Assembly (NCBI RefSeq): GCF_000367925.1
Contig: NZ_KB849168.1
Location: 125,886 to 189,885 of the forward strand
Reading direction: 5' to 3'
Length of the DNA: 64,000 bases
Source of the DNA: Acinetobacter bohemicus ANC 3994
GTDB lineage: Bacteria; Pseudomonadota; Gammaproteobacteria; Pseudomonadales; Moraxellaceae
The first letter of the stretch is position 1. Each line of letters starts with the position of its first letter. Under the pieces are notes generated by a model. It saw only the letters and a list, made by a program, of their open reading frames with translations. It did no database searches and was not told the DNA's origin. A program made the translations under genes and the position numbers. This document shows positions 43,603-52,505 of the stretch, piece by piece.

Positions 43603-43965
43603 TCAATACAAGGCATTGGTTTTACAGCCAATGGTTTTGCATTCACGCAAACGCTCTCTAAGCCAGTTATTACGCTCTTGCGTGGTGCTTAAACGGCATT
43701 GCACGTCAATTCCAGTATCCGTGGTACATTGCGCATCGCGTTCACGAATCCACGCCAGCTGCGACTTTTTCAGAATATTTTTTTGATTGCTTGATAATTT
43801 GCCACGTAAAGCCTGATAATTTTTATTTAATTCTGCATCGGCACTGGCATACAGTTTGTTGGTGCAATAGACATCATCATAGGTATTGCGTGCATTTTCA
43901 CAGTTATCTGCAAATGCAACACCAGACAACAAGATACCGCTTAGCAGCAAAATAATTTTGTTCAT
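43603..43965 (-). CDS. LprI-like (DUF1311) secreted protein
   Basis: The 120-residue protein has a signal peptide cleaved after about residue 19 (SGVAFA). Its mature domain is cysteine-rich, with the DUF1311 pattern YCTNKLYASADAELNKNYQALRGKLS and SQLAWIRERDAQC. The family is named after mycobacterial LprI, a lysozyme inhibitor lipoprotein; this one has no lipobox and is probably periplasmic. A good ribosome site (AAAGGA) precedes the ATG. Convergent with infA. Confidence 0.85.
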   Translation of the reverse strand: MNKIILLLSGILLSGVAFADNCENARNTYDDVYCTNKLYASADAELNKNYQALRGKLSSNQKNILKKSQLAWIRERDAQCTTDTGIDVQCRLSTTQERNNWLRERLRECKTIGCKTNALY

Positions 43966-44323
43966 CTTTATTCCTTTCCCCTTTTTTGTATTTTATAAAA
44001 ATTAATGTTGATAAATAGTCTATGCGAAATGCCTTGGATAGGATATTAAAAATTATCATGTTGTTGAAAACGGCGCATCAATCAAAAACGTCTATAGAAA
44101 TTTCCCTAGCATTAATCTGATTTCTTGATCTGATTTCGAGATCCTGTTTCTTTATCAACTAGATCCTTTTGATGTGTATAGATAATGCACTCATGACCAT
44201 GTAAAACCGCCATTTGGCATCATGTTCAGCCTATTTTCTTGCAGTAAAGACCGTATATCGAATCACAACAATATGATTCAGCAGATCTGCCTACACTGGT
44301 TTTATTTGGTGTGAGAACAGCTT
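43966..44323. other. Intergenic region before a lipoprotein gene
   Basis: The 358 bases between two divergent genes show only a short imperfect direct repeat (CTGATTTCTTGATCTGATTTCGAGATC) and AT-rich promoter-like DNA. No coding frame or RNA gene is evident. Confidence 0.5.
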
Positions 44324-44728
44324 ATGAAGTTTATGCTTTCTATTGGACTGTTTGCTGCCTATTGCATGCTATATGGCTGTGTATCTTCCCCAACAATGAA
44401 TGCCATGCAGCGGGAAGCCTATTTGCAGCAATTTATTGGTCAATCTAGTGATCAAATTCGTACCCAGCTTGATTTAAACAGCATAGGTTACCAGCACGTC
44501 AGTCCACCTATATTAAGGGCAAATAGCTTAACCTATATTGCAGCTCGATCCATCAGCATTCCTGTCCCTATGGCGCAAAATCCTGCCATGGGCATTGGTG
44601 CAGGAACAAGCGTTCCTATCCCAAGTACGGCTGCACAAAACTACGATGTCAATTTGAACTGCCGTATCAGCTTTCTGTTGGAACACAATATTGCCAAAGC
44701 GGTACAGATGTCAGGACGCACTTGTTAA
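44324..44728 (+). CDS. Small lipoprotein, function unknown
   Basis: The 134-residue product has a lipoprotein signal peptide with the lipobox LYGC (Cys19). The mature part contains QFIGQSSDQIRTQLDL and two internal cysteines at its end (LNCRISFLLEHN...GRTC), which could form a disulfide. A proline/alanine-rich centre (PVPMAQNPAMGIGAGTSVPIP) looks unstructured. I do not recognise the family. It stands alone and ends in a terminator shared with convergent leuB. Confidence 0.75.
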   Translation: MKFMLSIGLFAAYCMLYGCVSSPTMNAMQREAYLQQFIGQSSDQIRTQLDLNSIGYQHVSPPILRANSLTYIAARSISIPVPMAQNPAMGIGAGTSVPIPSTAAQNYDVNLNCRISFLLEHNIAKAVQMSGRTC

Positions 44729-44754
44729 AAAACTTTTGGCAAACTCAACATAAA

Positions 44755-44785
44755 AAAACGCAGCTCTTTGGCTGCGTTTTCATTT
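44755..44785. terminator. Intrinsic terminator between the lipoprotein gene and leuB
   Basis: AAAACGCAGC and GCTGCGTTTT form a perfect 10-bp stem around TCTTTG, with A and T runs on both sides, between convergent genes. Confidence 0.9.
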
Positions 44786-44806
44786 CAACTCTATCGTTAA
44801 GCGAAC

Positions 44807-45886
44807 TTAGTGCAATGCAGCAACCACCGCTTGACCCATTTCAGCAGTACCGACTTTGCCCATACCTTCAGACATAATATCTGCTGTACGTAAACCTTGA
44901 TCCAGTACATTGCCTACAGCATCTTCAATCGCTTGTGCAGCGGCTTCTTCACGGAATGTGTAACGTAGCATCATTGCAACAGAAAGAATCGTGGCCAATG
45001 GATTGGCAATGTTTTGACCTGCGATGTCTGGCGCAGAACCATGGCAAGGTTCATACATGCCTTTACCATTTTCATCCAAAGATGCAGATGGCAACATGCC
45101 AATTGAACCGGTCAACATCGCCGCTTCATCAGACAAAATGTCACCGAACAAGTTAGAGGTCACAATCACATCAAATTGTTTCGGCGCACGCACCAATTGC
45201 ATTGCGGCATTATCCACATACATATGTGACAAGTTAATCTTTGGATATTCTGCTTCTTTCATTGCAGTGACTGTTTGTTTCCAAAGTTCAGTCACTTCTA
45301 AAACGTTAGCTTTATCCACCGAACACACTTTACCGCCACGAAGACCCGCCAATTCAAACGCTACTTTGGCAATACGTTTGATTTCAGATTCAGAATAAAC
45401 GTCAGTGTTATAACCTTGTTTCTCACCATTTTCTAGCTCACGGATACCCCGTGGTTGACCAAAGTAGATCCCGCCTGTCAATTCACGCACGATTAAAATG
45501 TCTAAGCCAGAAACGATTTCTGGTTTCAAGCTCGAAGCATCTGCCAATTGTGGGTAAAGAATCGCTGGACGTAAGTTAGCAAAAAGGTTGAGTTCACTAC
45601 GAATTTTTAACAAACCACGTTCTGGACGAATTGAGCGCTCAATGCTGTCCCATTTCGGCCCACCGACAGCACCAAGTAAAATAGCATCTGCCTTTTTTGC
45701 TTGTGCAGCGGTTTGTTCAGGATATGGCGAACCATGAGCATCAATCGCTGCGCCACCCAATAAACCTTGTTCCCAAGTCAAACCTAAATTGAATTTTTCA
45801 TTTACGCGTGTGAGTACTTGCTCTGCGGCGTTCACAATTTCAGGACCGATGCCATCACCAGCTAAAATCAAAATATGTTTTGACAT
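44807..45886 (-). CDS. leuB: 3-isopropylmalate dehydrogenase
   Basis: It oxidises and decarboxylates 3-isopropylmalate to the leucine precursor 2-oxoisocaproate, using NAD. The 359-residue enzyme shows ILILAGDGIGPEIV, GAVGGPKWDS, LNLFANLRPA, ELTGGIYFG, the Asp-rich metal site SNLFGDILSDEAAMLTGSIGMLPSASL and EPCHGSAPDIAGQNIANPLATILS. The ATG at 45886 is preferred over one four codons earlier. It is the last gene of the leuC-leuD-lipoprotein-leuB run. Confidence 0.97.
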   Translation of the reverse strand: MSKHILILAGDGIGPEIVNAAEQVLTRVNEKFNLGLTWEQGLLGGAAIDAHGSPYPEQTAAQAKKADAILLGAVGGPKWDSIERSIRPERGLLKIRSELNLFANLRPAILYPQLADASSLKPEIVSGLDILIVRELTGGIYFGQPRGIRELENGEKQGYNTDVYSESEIKRIAKVAFELAGLRGGKVCSVDKANVLEVTELWKQTVTAMKEAEYPKINLSHMYVDNAAMQLVRAPKQFDVIVTSNLFGDILSDEAAMLTGSIGMLPSASLDENGKGMYEPCHGSAPDIAGQNIANPLATILSVAMMLRYTFREEAAAQAIEDAVGNVLDQGLRTADIMSEGMGKVGTAEMGQAVVAALH

Positions 45887-45929
45887 GAGATTTTCCATTT
45901 TTAAAGTCAGTCATAGGACTGATGCGATA

Positions 45930-46493
45930 TTAAATTTTTTGTTCCACAAACTCACCTAAGCCATTTAAGACATTATAGGGTTTGCAGAAACGTCGAATGG
46001 TTTTTTGGTCTTGTTGCAGTGCTACACAAAGTGGATCGGGTGCAGAAACATTCAACAAACTTCCTTGATGCCTCGTTCGATCCCGATACATCTTAAAGGT
46101 ATAGTGTTTTTGAGCATTAAATTTGTGAAATACATGTAGCGTTTCAGCACGATCTTTCGATATCGGATAGAAACGAATCACCACCTCATGCTGCCCTGCT
46201 GGCACGGACAAAAACAAAGAATTCGGTTCTGCCAACAATTTGGGTTGTAAACGAACAATTCCCTGATCAATCGCTTCACGACTCACACGGTGACTTTGAG
46301 CATCCACAATCGGCATTTGATCGAAACGCTCAAACTCACATTGTTCTGTTCCAGTACAAAAGATCAACGCATTTAACTTTGTTGACTCTGTCTCTTTCAC
46401 ATTATTAATACGTTTTTTATCCAAGCTTTGGCATGCACTTAAAGATGCAAGTACAAGACCCAGCACAACAAGCTGACCATAAACTTTTGTCAT
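45930..46493 (-). CDS. Lipoprotein of unknown function between leuD and leuB
   Basis: The 187-residue product has a lipoprotein signal peptide with the lipobox LSAC (Cys21). The mature part shows a CxxxxxCEFERFD segment, VPAGQHEVVIRFYPISKDRAETLHVFHKFNAQKHYTFKMYRDR, which reads like a beta-sandwich with a PEGA-like element, and a final Cys pair. I know no function. It lies in the same direction 43 bases before leuB and 104 bases after leuD, an odd place for an envelope protein in a leucine operon. Confidence 0.72.
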   Translation of the reverse strand: MTKVYGQLVVLGLVLASLSACQSLDKKRINNVKETESTKLNALIFCTGTEQCEFERFDQMPIVDAQSHRVSREAIDQGIVRLQPKLLAEPNSLFLSVPAGQHEVVIRFYPISKDRAETLHVFHKFNAQKHYTFKMYRDRTRHQGSLLNVSAPDPLCVALQQDQKTIRRFCKPYNVLNGLGEFVEQKI

Positions 46494-46597
46494 TATTCGA
46501 GCCCAACCTCACCAATTAAAACCAACGAGATATTTTTATCGATTCGATATTAACAAGAGTTAAGCTCCGATACTACTATGTCCGAAATTTCAAACAA

Positions 46598-47248
46598 TTA
46601 ACCACGAATTTCTGCAAAGACCCAAGGGCGTGATTGCTTGGTTTTTTCTTCAAATGCGCGGATATCATCCGCTGCTTGTAACGTTAAACCAATATCATCC
46701 AAGCCATTCAATAAACAATGCTTACGAAACGGATCCACTTCAAATTTAAAAACTTCACCTTGAGGTGTACGAACTTCCTGTGCTTCAAGATCAATCGTTA
46801 ATTGATAACCCTCACTTGCGGCACATTCTTTAAACAATTGCTCAACAATGTCTTCTGCTAAAATGACGGGTAACATGCCATTTTTAAAGCTGTTATTAAA
46901 GAAAATATCGGCATAGCTAGGTGCAATCACGGTACGAAAGCCGTACTCTTCTAAAGCCCAAGGTGCATGTTCACGACTTGAACCACAGCCAAAGTTGGCG
47001 CGTGTAATCAAAACGGATGCACCTTGATAACGTGGTTGGTTCAAGATAAATTCAGGATTTTTTGGACGAATTGAATTATCTTGCCCCGGATAACCTTCAT
47101 CTAAATAGCGTAATTCATCAAATAAGTTATCCCCAAAACCCGTACGTTTGATGGACTTCAAAAACTGTTTTGGAATAATTAAATCGGTATCGACATTGGC
47201 ACGGTCTAAAGGTGCAACAATACCTTGTTCAACGGTATAAGCTTTCAT
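46598..47248 (-). CDS. leuD: 3-isopropylmalate dehydratase small subunit
   Basis: The 216-residue swivel subunit partners LeuC to isomerise 2- to 3-isopropylmalate. Family marks: DRANVDTDLIIPKQFLKSI, the conserved NFGCGSSREHAPWALEEYG and FFNNSFKNGMLPV. The length is typical. It starts 19 bases after the leuC stop, with AGGAGC as ribosome site. Confidence 0.97.
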   Translation of the reverse strand: MKAYTVEQGIVAPLDRANVDTDLIIPKQFLKSIKRTGFGDNLFDELRYLDEGYPGQDNSIRPKNPEFILNQPRYQGASVLITRANFGCGSSREHAPWALEEYGFRTVIAPSYADIFFNNSFKNGMLPVILAEDIVEQLFKECAASEGYQLTIDLEAQEVRTPQGEVFKFEVDPFRKHCLLNGLDDIGLTLQAADDIRAFEEKTKQSRPWVFAEIRG

Positions 47249-47267
47249 AATTTGCTCCTAGTCCCAA

Positions 47268-48701
47268 TTAGAATGAACGAACATCAACGAAATGACCTGC
47301 AATCGCTGCTGCGGCTGCCATCGCTGGACTCACCAAGTGCGTACGCCCACCATTGCCCTGACGACCTTCAAAGTTACGGTTCGAGGTCGATGCACAGTGT
47401 TCACCCGGTTGTAATTTGTCTGCATTCATGGCCAAACACATTGAACAGCCCGGCTCGCGCCATTCAAAGCCGGCTTCAACAAAAATTTTATCCAAACCTT
47501 CTGCTTCTGCTTGTTGCTTGACTAAACCTGACCCCGGAACCACCATTGCCTGTTTAATTGAACTGGCAACTTTACGCCCTTGAATCACTTCAGCGGCAGC
47601 GCGAATATCTTCAATACGCGAGTTGGTACATGAACCAATAAATACACGGTCTAATTGAATGTCAGCCAATGCTTGACCGGCATTTAAACCCATATATTGA
47701 TAAGCACGTGTCCAATCATTACGTTGTACGTCATCTTTGGCTTGTTCTAAAGTTGGAACGGCTTGTGAAACAGGAATGACCATTTCAGGTGATGTTCCCC
47801 AAGACACTTGCGGCTCAATTTCTTCACCTTGCAACACGACAACGGTATCGAAATGCGCGTCTTCATCAGAATGTAAGGTATTCCAATATTCAACCGCGGC
47901 ATCCCATTGTTGGCCTTTTGGTGCGTAGTTACGACCTTGCACATAAGCAATGGTTTTGTCATCCACAGCGACCATACCGACACGAGCACCCGCTTCAATG
48001 GCCATGTTACATACGGTCATACGACCTTCAATCGACATATCACGGAACACTTGACCACCGAATTCAATCGCGTGACCAGTACCACCCGCAGTCCCGATTT
48101 TACCAATGATCGCTAAAACCACGTCTTTTGAAGTCACGCCTTGACCTAATGTGCCGTCAACACGAACCAACATGTTTTTCATTTTCTTTTGCACTAAGCA
48201 CTGTGTTGCCAAAACATGTTCAACTTCAGATGTACCAATACCATGTGCCAAACAACCAAATGCACCATGTGTTGCAGTGTGCGAGTCACCACAGACCACT
48301 GTCATGCCCGGCAAAGTTAAGCCTTGTTCAGGGCCAACCACATGCGCAATACCTTGACGAATATCATTGATCTTAAATTCAACAATATTAAAGGCATCAC
48401 AATTGTCATCTAAAGTTTGCACTTGGATACGTGAAGTTTCATCTTCAATTCCTGCAATCCCTTGATCACGTTCAGCTTTTGAAGTGGGTACGTTATGGTC
48501 AGGAGTTGCAACATTGGCACTTAAACGCCAAGGTTTACGACCTGCAAGCTGTAAACCCTCAAAAGCTTGCGGTGAAGTGACTTCATGTAATAAATGACGG
48601 TCGATGTAAAGTAAGGCTGAACCATCATCTCGTTGTTTTACTAAATGGTCATCCCACAATTTGTCATACAAAGTCTTTGCTTTTTGGGTATTGCCTGCCA
48701 T
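47268..48701 (-). CDS. leuC: 3-isopropylmalate dehydratase large subunit
   Basis: This aconitase-family iron-sulfur subunit of 477 residues has the 4Fe-4S cysteines in FIGSCTNSRIEDIR and REPGCSMCLAMN, plus VVCGDSHTATHGAFGCLAHGIGTSEVEHVLA. It begins MAGNTQKAKTLYDKLWDDHLV; an in-frame ATG five codons earlier is less likely. The upstream region contains TATAAT on the minus strand near 48746-48751. I found no convincing leucine-rich leader peptide or attenuator. Confidence 0.97.
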   Translation of the reverse strand: MAGNTQKAKTLYDKLWDDHLVKQRDDGSALLYIDRHLLHEVTSPQAFEGLQLAGRKPWRLSANVATPDHNVPTSKAERDQGIAGIEDETSRIQVQTLDDNCDAFNIVEFKINDIRQGIAHVVGPEQGLTLPGMTVVCGDSHTATHGAFGCLAHGIGTSEVEHVLATQCLVQKKMKNMLVRVDGTLGQGVTSKDVVLAIIGKIGTAGGTGHAIEFGGQVFRDMSIEGRMTVCNMAIEAGARVGMVAVDDKTIAYVQGRNYAPKGQQWDAAVEYWNTLHSDEDAHFDTVVVLQGEEIEPQVSWGTSPEMVIPVSQAVPTLEQAKDDVQRNDWTRAYQYMGLNAGQALADIQLDRVFIGSCTNSRIEDIRAAAEVIQGRKVASSIKQAMVVPGSGLVKQQAEAEGLDKIFVEAGFEWREPGCSMCLAMNADKLQPGEHCASTSNRNFEGRQGNGGRTHLVSPAMAAAAAIAGHFVDVRSF

Positions 48702-48947
48702 GTCGACGTGCTCCATAGAACTGGGTAATGCTTTTATTAACTTCGATTATAACCACGTATTTACATAAATCTAATTTATCATTTTTATTAGTTTGAAAAC
48801 TTTTTGGAATTAATTTTTAACAGATCAAAACCATGCATCTTAGATAAAGCACAGCAATATCTCAACCTTCTGATTTGTATTCAAAAGGCTGAAGAGATAT
48901 TTTTTAGCTGTCTCTTTGCAAGCATGTCGCTGGTTAAAAACGGCGTA

Positions 48948-49139
48948 TTATATCGATGGGTCTACTTTACTCTCGAGCAGTTCCTCAATCGCCTTAATTA
49001 ATTCAGCTTTCGCTGCGCTACATTCAGCCGCGGCGCGATTTTCATCATTTTCATCATCTGCAAGTTCATAAACTGCAGTACGTTTTTCCACGGCTTCCTC
49101 GAACACATCAAGGAGATATTTTATATGTTTAATCTGCAT
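48948..49139 (-). CDS. Small acidic protein, function unknown
   Basis: A 63-residue soluble acidic protein (MQIKHIKYLLDVFEEAVEKR...) rich in Glu and Ala, likely two helices. A good ribosome site (AAAGGA, eight bases before ATG) supports translation. No family recognised. It lies upstream of leuC in the same direction at 246 bases, so a common transcript is uncertain. Confidence 0.6.
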   Translation of the reverse strand: MQIKHIKYLLDVFEEAVEKRTAVYELADDENDENRAAAECSAAKAELIKAIEELLESKVDPSI

Positions 49140-49335
49140 AATTTAGATCCTTTAATAACATATCAATCGCTGATACTTTTTTAGATTGCTTGATTTTTAG
49201 ATTACTAGTTTTTAGATGGACTGGTTTTAAATTCAAAAAACCGATTTAAATATACAAAATGTTCGTTTTTACAAATCAAATAAGATTGATTATGCTTTAA
49301 TCATATCCCGAAGACAAAGCTTGAGAAATCCCCCT

Positions 49336-49578
49336 ATGGCACATATTCAAAAATTTGTTACTTATAACCAGAAAACTTTAAAAAAGACCTGTAGTTATTA
49401 CATCATGCACATCGCTATTGCACTGTTGGTTGGCTATTTTGTCACGGGCAGTATTTGGATGGCATTAACCTTGAGTTTACTTGAACCTACCATTCAGGCG
49501 ATTGCATTTTTCTTTCATGAAAAAGTTTGGGAAAAAAATACTTCAACCTTACAAAAAAATCAGCACATGACGGTCTAA
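49336..49578 (+). CDS. DUF2061 membrane protein
   Basis: The 80-residue protein has two membrane helices (about 25-42 and 47-65) with the family pattern KTCSYYIMHIAIALLVGYFVTGS and LSLLEPTIQAIAFFFHEKVWEK. DUF2061 proteins are conserved small inner-membrane proteins of unknown function. The ATG at 49336 is chosen over one five codons upstream because it is closer to the family start; neither has a clear ribosome site. Confidence 0.8.
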   Translation: MAHIQKFVTYNQKTLKKTCSYYIMHIAIALLVGYFVTGSIWMALTLSLLEPTIQAIAFFFHEKVWEKNTSTLQKNQHMTV

Positions 49579-49770
49579 GATATTGAAAATATTGTGGGTT
49601 CAAGCTTGCTCCTTTCAATCAATCACTTCACTTATATAGCGTGCTGTTTAGTTTTATCACTCATATTCACATCTTCATACATTTTTTAGCTTTGATTTTT
49701 ATTCTGGCATTCACTTTTAGTATAAAAATATTTTATACTTATTTTGATATTTCATAACCAGACTAATCGT

Positions 49771-50637
49771 ATGAATCTTGCTGCTTTTGAAGCTTTTGTT
49801 AAAGTTATGGAAACAGGCTCTATTTCTATGGCTGCCGATCTGTTGTTTATTACCCAACCAGCAGTCACTAAACGAATTCATAGTTTAGAAGAATATTTTG
49901 GTGTAAAGCTATTTGAGTCTGCGGGTCGCGGTGTTCAAGCCACCCATGCCGCTCACTCCTTGCTGCCCAAAGTAAAAAACTGGCTCAATGAACTGGGGGA
50001 TATTCATCACACCCTTAGTCATGAACAAGGGCAAGTCCAAGGTAAGCTTAAAATAGGCACGAGCCATCATATTGGTTTACATCATTTACCCAATCACCTG
50101 CGCAATTATGTTCAAACCTTTCCAGAGGTCACTTTAGATGTGCATTTTGTTGATTCTGAACAAGCCCATGAAAAAGTACTTGCGGGTGACTTAGAGCTGG
50201 CATTTTTGACCTTACCGCCTCAAGGTGATGCTCGTCTGAGCTATGTGACGATTTGGGATGATCCTTTGGTTTTTGTCGCCGCATCATTTCATCCCTTAGC
50301 CAATCAAAAGAATTTACAACTGGAAGATTTGATCCAATATCCAAGTTTATTACCTGCTGCACAGACCTATACCAGTCAAATCACGTTGGCTGAATTTGAA
50401 AAGCGTGGTTTAAAACCGAAAGTCAGTATGAGTAACAACCCGCTCGAATCGATTCGCATGTTAGCGTCGATTGGTCTGGGTTGGTCAGTCTTACCAAAGA
50501 CGTTAATCAATCAAGATTTACAACAACTGGATATTAATTTTGAAATGAATCGTCAATTGGGTATGGTTTGGCACCCTGGACGCAGTCAATCTAAGGCTGT
50601 TTTAGAATTAATTGAAATGATGAAAATCAAGGGCTAA
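49771..50637 (+). CDS. LysR-family transcriptional regulator
   Basis: The 288-residue regulator starts MNLAAFEAFVKVMETGSISMAADLLFITQPAVTKRIHSLEEYFGVKLFE, a complete LysR helix-turn-helix, followed by a ligand-binding domain with GKLKIGTSHHIGLHHLP. Pseudomonas has a LysR gene next to leuC, and this one may be its equivalent, placed about 1 kb from leuC with two small genes in between. It could therefore act on leucine synthesis, but this is inference. Confidence 0.88.
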   Translation: MNLAAFEAFVKVMETGSISMAADLLFITQPAVTKRIHSLEEYFGVKLFESAGRGVQATHAAHSLLPKVKNWLNELGDIHHTLSHEQGQVQGKLKIGTSHHIGLHHLPNHLRNYVQTFPEVTLDVHFVDSEQAHEKVLAGDLELAFLTLPPQGDARLSYVTIWDDPLVFVAASFHPLANQKNLQLEDLIQYPSLLPAAQTYTSQITLAEFEKRGLKPKVSMSNNPLESIRMLASIGLGWSVLPKTLINQDLQQLDINFEMNRQLGMVWHPGRSQSKAVLELIEMMKIKG

Positions 50638-50706
50638 AGCCTAGCGGGAGAGAAAAGTTCATTTCTTTCAATCCCGCGTCTATTTAATCTATCTTGACCA
50701 TCAAGC

Positions 50707-50952
50707 TTAACGATTGGTTGATTCTTCATGTAAGGATTCATTGAGCTGATCCACCACAATCGCCCATTCACCATCAGACTTTAATTTTTCAGCTAAAAAC
50801 TGGTGCTGTGCCTCTGACCAATAATCCGCTTCAGTAATTTTGGTATGTGCACTTAATTGATGAGTCGCAATAAAAAGTTCAATCGCGTCCTCAGTGGCCT
50901 CTAAGCCTAATTGTTCAAATAAATGAGTCATTCTTGGGCGTACAGCGCTCAT
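50707..50952 (-). CDS. DUF2789 protein
   Basis: The 81-residue cytosolic protein fits the DUF2789 pattern: HLFEQLGLEATEDAIELFIATHQL, ADYWSEAQHQFLAEKLKSDGEWAIVVDQLNESL. Function unknown. The ATG at 50952 lies nine bases after GGAG and is preferred over an ATG four codons upstream. Convergent with the LysR gene. Confidence 0.83.
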   Translation of the reverse strand: MSAVRPRMTHLFEQLGLEATEDAIELFIATHQLSAHTKITEADYWSEAQHQFLAEKLKSDGEWAIVVDQLNESLHEESTNR

Positions 50953-51046
50953 TATTTTCTCCATCTTTTTTAATTCTTATGCATAACATAACAGCTTCAT
51001 GTTAAAAATGAAGGACAAAAATGTAAGGATTTTATACACATAAATA

Positions 51047-51077
51047 AAAAAGACAGCACTTAAAAGTACTGTCTTTT
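51047..51077 (-). terminator. Intrinsic terminator of the HAD gene
   Basis: AAAAAGACAG-C-ACT and AGT-A-CTGTCTTTT pair around TAAA with one mismatch; on the minus strand T residues follow, 30 bases after the stop codon of the HAD gene. Confidence 0.85.
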
Positions 51078-51107
51078 CAATCTCATTTTAAAAATGCTCT
51101 GCATCTC

Positions 51108-51758
51108 TCATATTGACCAATCTTGAATATCCCAGCCTTGTTCTTTCGCCAGTACAACCAAGCGATCATCAGGATTTACTGCAATGGCATGATCAGCATA
51201 ATCCAACAGAAAACGGTCATTGATTGAATCTGAATATGCCCATGATTCCTCAACATTTCTGCCTTGCAGCCATTGCTCTAAACGTGCCAATTTTCCTTTT
51301 TGGTAACAGGCAATATTAATGACTTTACCGGTATATTGCCCATCGATGACTTCTGCATTGGTGGCAATCGTTTCAGTAATGCCAAACTCATGAAAAATCG
51401 GCGTGGTAATAAAATCGGATGTTGCCGTAATCCCCACCAATTCATGTCCAGCATCGCGGTGTTTTTCAATCGCCGCAAAACCTTCGGGACGCATTTGTGG
51501 ACGAATCACTTTTTTCATGAATAATTCATGTAAGTCATGCAAATAATCATGATCATGCTGGGTTAAAAACTCGAAGACAAATTCGTTATACGCAATCGGA
51601 TCCAGTTGACCTGCTTTATAGTCTTCATAAAACTGGTCATTCATTTGACGATGTCGAATTGGATCAACCAGACCTTCATTCACTAAAAACTCACCCCATG
51701 AATAATCTGAATCGGTGTTTAACAAGGTGTGATCGAGGTCAAATAAAGCCAATTTCAT
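51108..51758 (-). CDS. HAD-IB family phosphatase (SerB-like)
   Basis: The 216-residue haloacid dehalogenase protein has the nucleophile motif LFDLDHTLLNTDSD (Asp7, Asp9), a helical cap, motif II GITATSDF and the last motif SYSDSINDRFLLDYADHAIAVNPD (AYSDSINDRFLL in the chain). This class, HAD-IB, includes phosphoserine phosphatase and histidinol-phosphatase-like enzymes of Pseudomonas and Acinetobacter. The substrate cannot be fixed from sequence. It is divergent from rppH. Confidence 0.85.
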   Translation of the reverse strand: MKLALFDLDHTLLNTDSDYSWGEFLVNEGLVDPIRHRQMNDQFYEDYKAGQLDPIAYNEFVFEFLTQHDHDYLHDLHELFMKKVIRPQMRPEGFAAIEKHRDAGHELVGITATSDFITTPIFHEFGITETIATNAEVIDGQYTGKVINIACYQKGKLARLEQWLQGRNVEESWAYSDSINDRFLLDYADHAIAVNPDDRLVVLAKEQGWDIQDWSI

Positions 51759-51941
51759 GAAAATACTCGTAAAAACTGAAATTTAAGAAAAAATTTGTAA
51801 ATCTATCTCCGCTAGTCGATAGAAATTCGTTAAGATCATAGCAATTTTTAACATTTAAGCTGTGCTTTTTTTCGAGATGGATATAGAAATAACAATCCCC
51901 GAAAGTAAAGCCACACATTAAAAGCAGATTTAGGTAGCCAA

Positions 51942-52412
51942 ATGATCGACTCAGAAGGTTTCCGACCGAATGTCGGGATCATTTTGGCAAACGACATTGG
52001 ACAAGTTTTATGGGCAAAACGCATTGGACACAATGCTTGGCAATTTCCACAAGGAGGTATCCAGTATGGAGAAACCCCTGAACAGGCACTTTATCGTGAA
52101 CTGAGAGAAGAAATTGGCCTATTGCCCGAACATGTTCAAATTGTAGCGCAAACAAAAGGTTGGCTACGGTATCGTTTGCCTCAACGGTATATACGCTCGG
52201 ATTCAGACCCCGTGTGTATTGGGCAAAAACAAAAGTGGTTTTTACTTAAATTGACAGCTTCGGCCAAGAACATTCAGCTGAATTTGTCTGACCCACCAGA
52301 GTTTGACCAATGGCAATGGGTAAGTTATTGGTATCCATTAGGACAAGTCGTGAATTTTAAACGCGATGTATACCGAAAAGCGATGGTGGAGCTGTGTAAT
52401 CAGTTGCCATAA
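51942..52412 (+). CDS. rppH: RNA pyrophosphohydrolase
   Basis: It removes pyrophosphate from the 5' end of mRNAs, starting RNase E-dependent decay. The 156-residue protein begins MIDSEGFRPNVGIILAND and has WAKRIGHNAWQFPQGGIQYGET with the NUDIX box GGIQYGETPEQALYRELREEIGL (38-60), and the C-terminal FKRDVYRKAM. It is slightly shorter than E. coli RppH (176). ptsP follows 93 bases later, the order common in Pseudomonas and E. coli, suggesting cotranscription. Confidence 0.96.
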   Translation: MIDSEGFRPNVGIILANDIGQVLWAKRIGHNAWQFPQGGIQYGETPEQALYRELREEIGLLPEHVQIVAQTKGWLRYRLPQRYIRSDSDPVCIGQKQKWFLLKLTASAKNIQLNLSDPPEFDQWQWVSYWYPLGQVVNFKRDVYRKAMVELCNQLP

Positions 52413-52505
52413 TATAAACATAAAAAATCGTATGAAAATGCAGATTTTTTAGCAACATATTGTTATAAATAAAATAGATTTAGACTTTTTTTTGGAGCAG
52501 ATTTT

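Noticed and set aside
48702..48947. Possible leucine leader peptide/attenuator upstream of leuC
   Set aside because: The only small frame (MLAKRQLKNISSAF) has two Leu codons, and no alternative terminator structure with a T-run is visible on the minus strand.
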